From positions 10,850,001 to 10,914,000 of the forward strand of contig NC_016132.3 of the NCBI RefSeq assembly GCF_000005505.3: DNA of 64,000 nt, in the 5' to 3' direction. Each line of letters opens with the position of its first letter. Within the stretch, counting starts at the first letter, position 1. The DNA comes from Brachypodium distachyon. Taxonomy: Eukaryota; Streptophyta; Magnoliopsida; Poales; Poaceae. Shown here piece by piece: positions 48,401-61,000 of the stretch. The notes beneath the pieces are model-generated. The model saw nothing but the letters and a program-made list of their open reading frames with translations, was not told the origin of the DNA and did no database searches. The position numbers and the translations under genes were made by a program.

Positions 48401-51400
48401 CCCATATTAAGTGACTCAAATTTGTCTAAATATGGGCGTATCTATATACTAAAATATGTCTAAATACATGTAATATCTATTAATATGGGACGGAGGGAGT
48501 ATAAAAAATAAACAATGAAAGCCTCCAAATTATTTTATTGGATGGACTAGATTTAGAAAGAAAGAGGGACTTGATTAGCCAAATAGAATAAGCGGTTCTT
48601 GTGAACAAGGTTCGAATGTAACAGTGATTGCAGGAGTAAATAATTGTAAGAAAATTAGTCCATACTCATTCTGACATTATCACTCTGTTGCCTTTGCAGT
48701 TTAGTGCCAGTTATGTTGAACCAAGATGTTCTGCATGGTTCCAGTACCATGTATCCGGATAGCACTACAAAGGATAATGATGATATGAAAAATGTTCTGT
48801 CTCTTGATGATGGTCGATGGTCTGCACCAGCAGAAGAATGCACCTCTGTGCCTTCTGTTAGTCTGGACGGAGAACTGTCACAATTGAATATCAGACAACC
48901 TTCACCCCCGCCAGTCCTGGCAGAGGTGCATCCTGAGCGTAGACCAATTTCTCCATCGAGAATTGCTGATCCAACACCAGGACTTGCTATATCAGAGACC
49001 GGCCGTTATCAGAACTTGCATGTTGTAAGTTCTTATGCCTGCATTTCTTTGTAACTGATGATAGTGTTAATTTATTTCGCCTGATGAACTTTATTTTCTT
49101 GTTAGCCGGTGAAGTTGATGGAGTGTTTTCTAAGGGTTGCCGAGTCAAACACCAAAAGAAGTTTAGAAACATGTGGGGTTCTTGCTGGTACCCTGGTACG
49201 TATGCTGTTCCTAAAATGAGAACAGTAATGTGGCTAGATTACTAATGTTACATTGTATGTTCATGCAGAAGAAGAGAACTTTTTATGTCACAACCTTAAT
49301 AATTCCAAAGCAGAAATCTACATCTGATTCAGTAAGTTGTTTCTTGCACTTCTCTTGCATGTTTTAGTGTAAATTATTCATTGTGTTGCAACAAATTATC
49401 TGAATTGCAGCAGTTCAAGAGAGTACTGAATTGCATAGTTCTCTTTTTACAGTGTGAAGCCACAAATGAAGAAGAACTATTCGAAGTTCAGGACACCGGC
49501 TCACTTTTCACTCTTGGTTGGATCCATGTAAGTTCAGTTTAATGAATTTTATGCACCATGCTTTTGTTGTTTGCTGTCAATAAGGTTTTATAATATGTCT
49601 AAGGATATGGCAGTAAACATGTTTTCCTTGGTTCTCCATCTTTTTAACTCGTCGCTATAGAACCTCTGCTTAACCACTGGAAATGTTTTACAGTGGTGGA
49701 TACTATGATATCAAATTATTTTGCTTGCACTGGCATGCCACTACTTATTTTGGATCATATTGATACGCCTCATGAATTTAACCTTGAAATTGACATGTGT
49801 CTATAACATTACATGTATTACATCCATGTCGTCTTAGAAAATGTTGGACAATGCATCATACTTACCATACAGAAATGAAGTTGGTGTTATAAGGGCATCA
49901 GGCAATTTTGTATTTGATCGGGAAAGCTAAATTGTCACCACCATATTTTTGTCTTTTGTGTGTTTGCAATGTTGCGTTATCTTTCTGCCACTGGATCATG
50001 TCACTGAATTGCGGATCCGAGGAGAGAGAATGAAGAAAAGGAATGTAAAACGTGCACAGTGGATAACACCATTTGGTTTAGGAGATTCGTTATACACACA
50101 GTTGTATCTCATGCAACATTTGGAGTTTTGTGTAACTAGACAAACTATTGGAATGAACCGCATGTAGTATGATCACGTCAAGTAGTAACCTATCGTTTAA
50201 TACCTAGGAGATGGTAACATGTACTCATTCATCATGTCAAATAGTAACCTGTCATGATCACTTTGTTATTTTATTTTTGGTCATTTGAATTGTACCATAT
50301 GATAATAGGTAGGGGCCACATGATAACCCATTGTCTTATTGTGATATAGAAGTAGGCTTAAAGTGTCATGCTCTATACCTAGGCATATCTTAGTGTTTTA
50401 CTTATGAAATTATTTGTCGATGGGCTGATTGACTTCCTCTGCTGTCACAAAAAAAGGTTGCTTTCCTCACCATTTGTCTGCTCACCTTTCCAGACACATC
50501 CAACACAGTCCTGTTTCCTCTCTTCCATTGATCTCCATAATCATTATTCGTATCAGGTAATTTTGACAGACTGAATCTCACAGTACCATTTCTGCTTATT
50601 TGGTGCACAGTTCCATAGTAATTTTTGTTTTGGTTGTCCTCAAGGCTTGATGATGCTATTTGACTCAATAGTCATACTATAATAATCATAGTTAATTATG
50701 GATTCAGACAAGTAAAATGTGAAGCAAATGAATGTCTATATATATATATATTAATATCCTGTATACCTATTGTTGAAATATTATGCAATATTGCAATTTT
50801 GAAATCATATCTGCAACTTTGCAATCATGTTTCTAGATCAATAGCTAAATGGTATTTGGTTCATCTGCTTGTCATGTTATTTCGTATGTATCTGTATCTG
50901 GATACCTACTTGTGGCCGTGACACAATTTCGTGCTACCTGTTTCCCCCCTCTGGACGTTTATGTGATTCAATGATGTTTGGACTTATCCAGATATATTTT
51001 AATGTCTATATTTACATGTTCAATTGTTACTAGTTAGCGTATGTCTTGGTAATTTGCTTAATATTTACTAGCATATCAAATTGAACAATGTACTCTGTAT
51101 CATGGTTTTCTACATGAGAATTCTTTTGAGGAAAAAAAAATCAGTAGTTTTAGTTTATCATTTGTTTGGCATTATCTGTATCAACAGGTCATGCTACCGG
51201 AGGCAATTGCGATAGTTATGGCACCTACCGACACAAGAAAGTAAGTATTTAGTATGTTCTGTTGCCATTCATGTTTGTGGTCACTCATTGTCTTTTGAGT
51301 TTTGATGCTGATGCTAATCAAGATCATATGGACTTGCATTGGCGTGTGGTGAATTTTAGGGGGTTTAATTCTTTTTTTTGAGGGGTTTAATTCTTATTGC

Positions 51401-53699
51401 TGCTGATTAGATCTAATTATGCAACATTTCACTTCTGTAATCTATTCCATGTTGTTTCATGTGTTACTACGAACTATATCCTAGTATTCACTAATGAGAT
51501 AATGACATTGGAGCTCCCTAAAGTCAGTCAACTTTCCCACTGTCCTCAAAATTGTAAATTACATTCCATTCCGTAAACTTGTTTCCATTTGCGCCTCCAA
51601 GATGCCGTATGTTAGCTGTTGAATTTTCCTGATGTGGCGTCCATTTAGTTTTATCATTGTAGGTATTACATGGCTTCAGATGTGGATCTTCACTCTCAAA
51701 CACACACTCAAGCCGTGGGGACTAACTGTAGGGAGCATGTTAGGCGTAAACCTAAGGGCGTGTTTGGTTCATGACTTAAGGTTGCCATGCGACCTTAGTC
51801 ATGCCACAACATCTTAGGCATGTGTCTGGTTCATTGCCATGCTTGTGGCTTGCCACACTTTCTTAGCCATATGGTCTACATGTTATAGGGTCATTTTTTG
51901 CTGAATCTTGCCACTCTTTCCTCTCTTGTACAATTAGGTGGCCGGTGAATCCCCTTTGTGGTCCACTTCCAAACCTTCATTTTCTCAAATTAGTGACCCA
52001 ACCCTAAAATTTATTTCTTCACCATCTTCCAGATATCCCCATGAAGAACTTTAGAGATATCTTACCCCTCGATACTCGCTGGCTACGAAGCACTGATACA
52101 GGGATACGGATACGGGGACACAGGATGCGACATTTTCCAAAAACAGCCATACGGGGATACGAGCATATATAAATAGTAATAAAATGCCATTTAATGAAGT
52201 CAAAAAGGATTATTTTATAATGTGAGATGAGATAAAAATACTCGCAGTTTGTCAGCCATGCCACTGCCCCCAGATGCCATGCTTCCTGGCCAGCAACTAC
52301 AAGTGAACAATAGCAGCAACTCAGCATTCAGAAAGCAGCGAGCGCGTCAGCAGCAAGTCAGCAAGCCAGCAAGGGCAGCACACCAGCAGCAAGAAGCTAA
52401 GATGATGGAGCGGAACAGCAACTCAGCAACAAGCAGACGAGGAGGGATGGAGGGGAGAGATGAGGGCAAGGCACTACTCGAGCTTCCTTGCCACCGAGAG
52501 GAGAGCCGGGGGCCTGGGGATTCAGTGTCGGCATCGTCGGCGACAACCGACGAGGCGGCGGCAAAGTCACTCGAGCCAGGAAGGTGGACAGGCATGTCCC
52601 CGTGGTGGTGCCTGTGTGGCTGCAATTGGCCTTATTGGGCTTCTATATCCCCTATTTAATTTTCACTTTTTAAAACAAAGAGGATGAGATTCTTCGGGAT
52701 ATGTAAATCCCGCCATAGCAGATATCGGTGAAAATTGCTGCTGTCATCCCCAGTGTTGGAACAACTAGTGGTTGCTCCTCTTCTTCCTTGCGTTGCTTCT
52801 CACAACGAACAGACGAACACCAGAACACGATAGTTTTTGGCCAACAGCTGCCTCACGCAGCCAGCCCTTATCTCATCTCTCTTGATCCATATGACCCGGC
52901 CAACCACTAGCTAGCTAACAACCCAATGCACGCACACACTAGTTTAGCTAACAACTAACAAACCTCCTTCGCAAAAACAACAACAACTAACAAACCTCAC
53001 CGCTAACTCCCTGTGCACAACGTACTAATTCATCCGGCTAGCTAGCTCCCATGCAGAAAAATAAATATGCTGATACAAAGATCAAGATTAAGCTAACACC
53101 CAGCACCAGCATTGGCACCGTGAAGGAGGTTGTGATTGTGCGCGTGCGTGTGTGGCTGGGTGGTTCCTGTCTATATGGTGGGGCTTCATCATACCAGCAA
53201 TTTCCAGCACCAACACATATAGGGCGGTCAACGGGCCGAGTTTGAGTTATGTTAAGCTAGGCAAGCCTGAGTTGGTCTTCGAGCTTGCTGACAGGCTCGA
53301 GCACTTCACCAATAATTTCGTCGGCGAAGGAATACTGTACTCTATTCTTTTCTTTTTTGAGGAAAATACTGTATTCTTTTCAAGATTGTTCTCCATTTAT
53401 GATCTTAAAAATGTCCATCCTTCACTGCTTGCATATTTATAGTTTGTGCAGCCCCTTCGCCTTGTGATGTACTGCAGATGATCATATGATCTTTGAGTAT
53501 ATGTTTCATTTTGAACAGAAAACATGGTATATTTCATCTAACGGATCCAGGCGGCATCGGTGTGATCCAAGATTGCCCAGAGAGAGGTTTCCATCCGCAC
53601 AAGGCACCTCTAGACGGCTCACCAATCTATGAGCATTGCTCCCATGTGTACATGAATGCCGATACGAAGTTTGATATGATTGATCTCAGAGAGCGGTGA
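45406..53699 (+). CDS. AMSH3: AMSH-like JAMM deubiquitinase
   Basis: Zinc-dependent isopeptidase that removes K63- and K48-linked ubiquitin from endosomal cargo with ESCRT-III. Exons: 45406-45528, 45771-45835, 45920-46007, 46178-46342, 46549-46655, 47608-47713, 47807-47853, 48700-49024, 49106-49195, 49269-49331, 49453-49527, 50494-50556, 51188-51240, 53519-53699; GT-AG, 516 aa, near the 507 of Arabidopsis AMSH1/3. Residues about 20-110 form the USP8-dimerisation/MIT-like domain (LPYYFRIAGSLLRQ). The middle holds the conserved RHSILGPNGLQGQW. From 343 on is the MPN+ domain: E363 in ETCGVLAG and the JAMM motif H418-T-H420...S428-x-x-D431 (GWIHTHPTQTCFLSSID), all intact. It ends EHCSHVYMNADTKFDMIDL. 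Paralogue identity (AMSH1 versus AMSH3) is not settled by eye. Introns hold three Stowaway MITEs; the last intron is 2.3 kb. Confidence 0.95.
46378..46453. mobile_element. Stowaway MITE (AMSH intron 4)
   Basis: Ends CTCCCTCCGATCCATAAAAAG and its inverse CTTTTTATGGATCGGAGGGAG, TA on each side, only 76 bp. Almost the whole element is stem. Confidence 0.85.
47334..47446. mobile_element. Stowaway MITE (AMSH intron 5)
   Basis: Ends CTCCCTCTGTCCCATAATTC and GAATTATGGGACGGAGGGAG, flanked by TA. 113 bp, non-coding. Confidence 0.88.
48391..48499. mobile_element. Stowaway MITE (AMSH intron 7)
   Basis: Ends CTCCCTCCGTCCCATATTAA and TTAATATGGGACGGAGGGAG, flanked by TA. 109 bp. Confidence 0.88.
52050..52660. 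repeat. Repeat-derived segment in AMSH intron 13
   Basis: Near 52090-52165 the motif GATACGG recurs (GATACAGGGATACGGATACG, then ACGGGGATACG). From 52290 to 52400 comes a degenerate CAGCAA-rich stretch. The block is GC-rich against AT-rich intron neighbours and looks inserted. No terminal repeats or protein were identified. Confidence 0.5.
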
Positions 53700-54546
53700 G
53701 AGATATCGACTTCAGTCATCATAGTTTGGAGGCTATACTTTTGGCAGTTGAACAAATCATCTGCCTCTATTCTTTCAACTTGCTGAAGACTTGCGAATCC
53801 TGATGTAAGTGATTGTACATAGCATGTATAGAGATATGTGGAATCAATGATCATTGATATCTCTTGGAAATTGATGATTGGCTGTGTAGCTCCTTTTACC
53901 TCGACATGTATGTTTGTGAGACAAGATGTGAAGTGTTCAATCTCACTTCATGCCAGGTTAATTGTAAACGCATTGTATGTTTTGCTCCACTATTCTAAAA
54001 TTCGTTGATTGTTTTATCTCTCTTCAGTCCTGTTTTGAGATATTTGCTTATTTTGAGGTGGGTGATCTTCAAAGTTAACTTGGGTGGGATCTAAATGTGT
54101 TGCATATAGAGGAAGCTCTTTATCTGAGCAATTACTTTATTTAAATTCTCATTACGGTCAAAACAGTTCTGAAAATACAAAATATTGATGCAGACCTCAT
54201 CGTTTGTCTACGTGAATTAATGGTCTCACTACTTAATAGTTGGACGTTGGAACCAGTCCGTCTATGGGAAGGAGGGTGCATTTTGATTTTTATTGATAAA
54301 ACGAACGGCAGGAAGAGATCGTGATGGCGGAAAGCCAAAAATGGTTTTGGAGATCGGGCTCCATGAACCCGACTTTTTTTTAAAGTGAGAATCTTATTTT
54401 TTGAAGTTTCAAAAAGTTCTGAATTTTTTTCCAGTGTATGTTACATACCTGTAATTTTTGTCAAAAAATACGTTAAATTGTACTATGTATAAAAATCACA
54501 ATTCTGGTTATTTAAAATCTATGCCGTTTTGTGTAGCCCGTAACAT
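53700..54546. other. AMSH 3' UTR and intergenic DNA
   Basis: The first few hundred bases presumably hold the AMSH 3' UTR. No protein, repeat or clear polyadenylation signal recognised. Confidence 0.4.
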
Positions 54547-54668
54547 CTCGTCCAATCCAAATTAATTGTCACAACTTTGTCTGCATATGCATATATATGT
54601 AGACGTGTTTCTGTGTGTAGTATATTCCTATTTAGACAAAACTGCAACAATTAATTTGGATTGAAGAG
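54547..54668. mobile_element. Stowaway-like MITE
   Basis: CTCGTCCAATCCAAATTAATTG at the left pairs with CAATTAATTTGGATTGAAGAG at the right; inner arms ACTTTGTCT and AGACAAAACT extend the stem. TA follows the right end; the left flank is CAT, so the left target duplication has decayed. Confidence 0.7.
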
Positions 54669-55115
54669 TAATATATTCTATGAAAAGTGACAGAACCGTA
54701 ACATACATTCGCATGCGCATGTTTTTTTTTTTCATAATTTTTTTAAAAAATATGATTTTTAGGAATTCTTTAACCAAGATACCTAGAGTTGGGAGTAAAA
54801 ACACCGTGTTTAGTTGCCTCTCGTCAACACATTTTTTTGACAACTTTTAAAGAAAACCGCAATACCCCTGCCTCTTGTACTCAAGGATTCATTGTGTGAC
54901 TTAGTGTGCACGTGAGACCCACGCATGTGACAATATATAAAGTCACAAGCCATCAAGCAGAAGATCTGCGCCGTCAAAGATTAGGTTTGTCTAGTTCGCT
55001 CAGGCGTTTTATCATTAAAATTTAGACATATGATAACCGGTGTTATTTTTTATGATAAAAATAGCAACCATCGGAAAAAAAAATCACTGTTTTTGTGATA
55101 ATTGCTAAACCTCGG

Positions 55116-55161
55116 TTATTTTTTTTAGCGACGGAGGTTTTAGCATCGCTAAAAAAAATAA
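55116..55161. repeat. 16-bp perfect hairpin at the LINE target
   Basis: TTATTTTTTTTAGCGA (55116-55131) and its exact inverse TCGCTAAAAAAAATAA (55146-55161) with a 14-base loop. AACCTCGG lies just outside both arms. The LINE inserted at the right edge of this structure, using AACCTCGGATGG as target duplication. It resembles the end of a small DNA transposon. Confidence 0.75.
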
Positions 55162-55194
55162 CCTCGGATGGGGTAAAACACTCAACTGGGGGAA

Positions 55195-57729
55195 ATGACC
55201 GTTGCTGCTCCGCCTCCCCTGCGGCGTGCCGCTCCGGCCACCACGGCCACCCTGCTGATGCTGCCCTCCTCCCTGAAGACCACGCTCCCACCGCCGCCGT
55301 CCATCCCGGCTGGATTCCAACCCGAGAGGTATGCCCCTTCTTCTTCCCAGCTGTTTCCTGCTGGCTCTACAGCTGCTGCGCCGCGGCAGGCGCGTCGAGT
55401 GCGCTTCGATCTCCGAGCTTCTCCCTCGAGTGCCGAGCGGATGGGTGGTCTCATTAACTCCGGCAGCTCGCAGCTTTCCTCCGGCTCCTCGCGCGGCGCT
55501 TGCAGGCCGGAGTCAATGCATCTCTGCTCCTCTCCGAACTGGCCATGCCCGCCTTCAAGCCAAGATCTGCGTTTTCCTGCTGTGGAGGATTCGTTGCAGG
55601 GCTGGCGTTTGGTGAAAGCTCCATTCTGGTGGAGAAAATCGACTGCCACAAGATCTCCTCAGCTTTCAATGCGTCCCCGGTCATCTCCAAGTTCTCCCCC
55701 GCATTCAAGCAGAATCTAGCGCTCCCCACCCCACTTCAGCCTCAACCCCTTCAATAAAAGGCCGGAGAAGTTGAAGAAGCACTAGATCCGCTGCCACCAC
55801 TGTCTTGCGCTGGGACACATTGCCAAGAACTGCCGTGACCCGTGGAGGTGCGCCTCCTGCCTCCGCTGGGGTCACCGCGCCCGGGACTGCAGGCCGCGTT
55901 GCTCCTCCCCTCCGGCTCGAGCCCAGCGCACTCCACTCCCTCCTCCTGCGCAAGCCATGCCTCGCTTGGGGGATGCGAGCACCAGGTCCGCTGAGTCACA
56001 CTCGGTGGTTCAGTGCACGCCGGACATGCAGGTTCAGCGCGCTCATCTTGAGGGGCACGGAGTCATCTCCTGGCTTGATGACGCACGGCGTGGTGCGGAC
56101 AAGGAGGCCATCGCCGACGCCATTGCTTCGCACTTCGGGATTCGCCGTTCCGACATGCGTGCGGCGAACCACCGCGATGGCTTCTTCCTCACCTTCGAGC
56201 ATCGTCACCACCAGGAGACCGTGGAGGCCGCGTGCTCCTTCACTGCCAGCTTCGGGGTCATCAACCTGCGACCGTGGCGTGCCAGCGCCCACGCCTACCA
56301 CGTCGCCTTGCGCCACCACATCCACATCTCGCTGGAAAACGTGCCCCTTGAGGCATGGAACGAGGTCACCGTGCGCTCCATCATCGGTGACGCTTGTGAG
56401 CTGCACTACTTCGACTCGCGCTCCCTGCGTCACGAGGACGCGGTCATCCTCGGCTGTTGGGCGTGGACGACGAACCCGTCCAAGATCCCTCTGGTGCACT
56501 GGCTGACGCTCACTGATGCGCCAAAATCCTCCACTACGCCGGCGACCGAGCGTCCTGGGCTTCAGCACCGCATCCTCGTGCACCTGGGGATCCACGAGGA
56601 CCACACGAAGACGAAGGTGGAAACGAACGAGTTTGATTGGACTTATGGCGAGATTGACGGCCAGGGCTCGCGACGCCAACGCCCATGCTCTCCAGCATGT
56701 TCTGGGCGTTCCAACCGCAGGCATGACGATGACGACGACGACCAGCGCCGTGGACGCATGGACGACCGGAACTCCGGCTGGCGCGCCTTCTTCCGCGGCC
56801 GCTCACGTGCGCCGCGGGATGATGGCCGGGGTGGCCACGATGGTCGCCGCGCCCGTGATGATGACCAAGACCGGCAGCGTGGCCGTGACGGCCGGCGCAT
56901 TCAGGAGGACCGCCGTCGCTGCCGTGGGGACCGCTCGCCCTCCGTCTTGCGCCCTCGCCGCCCCACCCTGCTGGGTCGCGGCCTCGCCACCCTCGAGACC
57001 AGGGGCCGCAGCCGTACACGTCGTGGTCCAGCAACGTCGCCCACGGTGGGGCGCCAGGACATGCCTCTGGAGGCGCCTCGCCCGGCTTCGCCGATCTCGT
57101 CGCTCGTCTCTACCCCGTTATCTCCTTCTGCACTGCAGGTGGAGATGCCCACTGCTTCCCGCTCCGCTGAAGCTGCCCCAGCCTATGACGCCTTTGACAT
57201 TGATGCCTCAATCTCGCCTCCAGGTTTTGGGTTCGGCGGCCGCCGGTTGGAGTCGGACCTGTCCGTGCCACCGCCGCCCACCCCCACTTTTGCAGGTTCG
57301 ACGACCCTGTCGAGGACCCCGTCCCCCCCTCCTCCACCGCGACGCTCGACGAACGCCTTCCTCCGTCGCCTCACACAAGCCGTCCCGGCTCCCCTCCTGC
57401 CGACTCCTGCCATGGCGCGTCGCCGAGCTGCCGAGGCCACGGCGCGGGGCCTCCCTCTGCGGCGCAGCGCACGGCTCGCCCGCCGAGGCGACAAGGGTGG
57501 CAACCCGGTTGCTGCGGCGCGTACGGTGCTCCTCAGGCGGCTCGGCATTTCCGACGTCGGGGGCTCTGCGCAGTCCGCGGCTGAGCACTACTTGGACCTC
57601 TTCACGGGACCCCTCTCGCAAGCGGTGATTCAGGCGATCGCCACCCTCTGTGGCCTTGATGCCCCGGTGCCCCTGTCGTCCATCGTCGCTCTGGACATGG
57701 CTGGCTCCATCGCCGCCTCCGCCCAATGA
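55195..57729 (+). pseudogene. LINE ORF1, nucleic-acid-binding protein, two stops
   Basis: One frame of 845 codons is broken by TAG at 55717-55719 and TAG at 55783-55785. The N-terminal third is Pro/Ser-rich. Two CCHC knuckles follow (CHHCLALGHIAKNC and CASCLRWGHRARDC, about 55792-55880). A globular domain of about 180 residues comes next, similar to the DUF4283-type RNA-binding region (HHIHISLENVPLEAWNEVTV). Then comes an Arg/Asp-rich low-complexity stretch and a Pro-rich tail. The order knuckles-then-globular differs from many plant LINEs, where the domain precedes the knuckle. Confidence 0.85.
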
Positions 57730-58011
57730 ATCTCCTGCTTGTGCTCCTCGCCACCGTTGACGACCCTTATTTTATCATGTTGCATGTTGATGTTAGTTCT
57801 CATTACTGTTCGTGTCTAGTTGTCTGCTCGCTGTTGTGGGATGGCATGGCCCTTGTCGAGCTCTATTCTTTTTTCGTCAAATGTATCTGTTGCTACTGCT
57901 GCTGTTTGCTACCGTGGGATCACACGGATGAACCTGCTCTATTAATGTTAATCTGTCAAAGTTCTGTACTGCTGCCCCATGTACGCATCATTGAGTCTGC
58001 CTTGTTTTCCA

Positions 58012-61000
58012 ATGGCTGCTAAAAATTGCAATATTTGTTCTTGGAACCCCCGGGGGTTGAACTCAGGTGCTCGTCAAGATGCAGTTTGTGCTGTTGTCCG
58101 TGACGCTGCTGCCACTATAGTTTGCCTTCAAGAAACGAAACTAGACTTCATCGACTCCACGACTGTTGCGCGCACCCTTGGTCACTCGTTCGTCGACAGT
58201 TTTGCGTACCTTCCGGCAGTGGGCACCCGTGGTGGCATCCTCCTCGCTTGCTGAGCTGACCACTTTACTCTCACTGATGTCGCGCTCACCGAAAACACCA
58301 TTTCTGCCACCATCACGTCTCGTGACGACTCCACGTCCTGGTCAATCACGGGGGTCTACGGCCCTCAAGGGGACGCTGAAAAAAGAGCTTTCCTTCAGGA
58401 GATTCGCCTCATTGCCAACTCCATGCCTCCTAAGTGGCTGATTCTAGGAGATTTTAATCTCATCTACAAACCTGAGGACAAGAACAATGATAACATCAAC
58501 CGCAGGCTCATGACCTTATTTCGGAATGCCCTCAATGCTTCCCATCTCAAGGAGATAAATCTTAACGATCGTCGATTCACATGGTCCAATGAGCAAAGAA
58601 ATCCAACCCTTACTCGCATCGACAGAGTGTTTTGTTCGGGTGTTTGGGAGGCGACGTTCCCCTTTTGCTTCCTTAGGTCGCTCTCTACAAACTTTTCAGA
58701 CCATTGCCCACTGCTCCTTCATGCTGATCTCTCCATCCCAAGATTTCGTGGCTTCAGGTTTGAGAATTTTTGGGCGAGTATGCAAGATTTCCCTGAGGTG
58801 GTGGCCTCGGCTTGGGCAAAGCCGTGCTCCTCCCTAAACCCCATCCGTCGCCTTCACATCAAGTTGTCCCGTACATCAAAAGCTCTCAAAGCTTGGAATC
58901 GCTTGAAGATTGGCAACACTAAGCTGCAGCTGGCCATTGCCCGTGAAGTCATCCTTCGCCTTGACTGCGCAAGTGAGTTGCGAGACCTCTCTGATGAGGA
59001 ATTTGCACTCCGAAAATTGCTTAACACGAGTTTCTTCCATCTTCGGGCAGCTACGAGGCAACGGAAAAATTTCATTCAATCTCTTGCAACCGAGCATGGG
59101 ACGACATTCGTGCAAGAAGACAAAGAAAATATTGTTCATGACAACTTCTGTGCTTCTTTAGGTACGTCTTCCCTGAGGGGGTCGGCCCTCAACTGGCGGG
59201 CTCTTGGATATCAACCTTCTAATCTCTCAGACCTAGAGCTCCCTTTCACGATGGAGGAGATTAAAGACACAATTTTCTCTATGCCTATGGACAAAGCCCC
59301 GGGTCCGGATGGTTTTACTGGCCTATTCTTTCGCACTTGTTGGAACGTGATCAAGGAAGATATGACAGCGGCCTTCTCTCGTTTGCACTCTCTTCAATCT
59401 GATGGTTTCGCTCTCTTAAATACGGCCAACATTGCCTTGCTCCCTAAGTCTTGCAATGCCACTTCGATCTCTCACTACAGGCCGATTAGCCTTATCCATG
59501 GGGTCGCAAAGATCTTTTCAAAGCTTCTTGCAAACCGGCTCGGCCCGAGACTCGACGACCTTGTTTCTGCTGCCCAGAGTGCCTTTATCAAGCGCCGATG
59601 CATCCAAGATAATTTCCTTTATGTCCAAAACGTGGTGCAGTCCTTCCAAAAAATCAAAATCTCCGGCTCTTTTCCTCAAGCTCGATATTGCTAAAGCTTT
59701 TGACACTGTCAACTAGAGCTACCTTTTGGAGGCCCTGACGGCTCTTGGGTTTGGATGTCGTTGGCGTGATTGGATCTCCTTGCTCTTTGCCACTGCTACC
59801 TCTCGCCCCCTCCTCAATGGCTTGGCGGGTGAAAACTTTTCGCACCGCCGTGGAGTCCGGCAGGGAGACCCGCTGTCCCCTATGCTCTTCATCCTTGCGA
59901 TTGACCCCTTACACAGGCTGTTCCACCTGGCCTCGTTGCAACAGGTTCTATCCCCGCTGCCTTCTCATTCGGCGAAGCTTCGTGTTTCTCTTTACGCGGA
60001 TGATGTGGCGATCTTCATCAACCCCACCGTTCAAGACCTGCACGCCACTCAGCGCATCCTCGAATCCTTTGGTCAGATTTCGGATCTTATTACAAACTTC
60101 TCCAAATCGTCTGTGCACCCCATCTGCTGTGATCACCTCGACCTTGACCAACTGCTCCTCCATTTTCCAGGCAGCCGCATGGGCTTCCCATGCCGCTACC
60201 TTGGCCTGCAGCTCCACGTCCGCAAGTTGAAGCGAATCCATGTGCAACCCCTCATTGACAAGCTTGCGACGCGTCTACCGAGGTGGAAAGGGACCATGTT
60301 GTCCTCTGCCGGCAGGCTTACCTTGACCAAGACGGTCCTGTCGGCCATCCCGATCTTCCACATGTCGGTCTTCCCCATTGCAAAATGGGCCATCAAGAAG
60401 ATGAACAAAATCAGCAGATCTTTCCTTTGGAAGGGCAAAGAGGAGGCGAATGGGGGTCACTGCTTGGTCAATTGGTCCAAAGTTTGCATGCCTAGGAAGC
60501 TTGGCGGCCTAGGCATCCCTGACTTGGAGAAATTTAGTCGTGCCTTGCGTCTGCGTTGGTTGTGGTACGAGTGGACATGTCCTAACAAGCCATGGGTTGG
60601 AATGCCCCCTCCGGTGAACAAATGTGACCGTGCTCTTTTTTCTGCCTCCACCACGGTGCAGATTGGCGATGGTCGTAAGGCGAAATTCTGGCATGACTCC
60701 TGGCTGGACGGTTTGGCTCCCAATGTCATCGCACCTACCATTTTTGCCATCACTAGGAGGAAGAACCGTTCTGTGCACGATGATATTACCGAGGGGGCTT
60801 GGGTCTGTGCTTTAAGAGGCAAGATCTTCAATGCGGTTCAACTCGATGAGTTTGTCTCCCTTTGGTTGAGACTTCAAGGTGTGGTCCTGAACCCCGACTC
60901 CCTCGATTCCATCACTTGGCGTTGGACCTCACATGGCTCCTATACCTCCAGCTCGGCGTATAAGGCTCAATTCCTTGGCTCCATCCATGCCCGACACGCA

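Noticed and set aside
51760..51960. A MITE starting GGGCGTGTTTGGTTCATG
   Set aside because: The left end looks like a Tourist/hAT end, but I found no matching inverted right end or target duplication.
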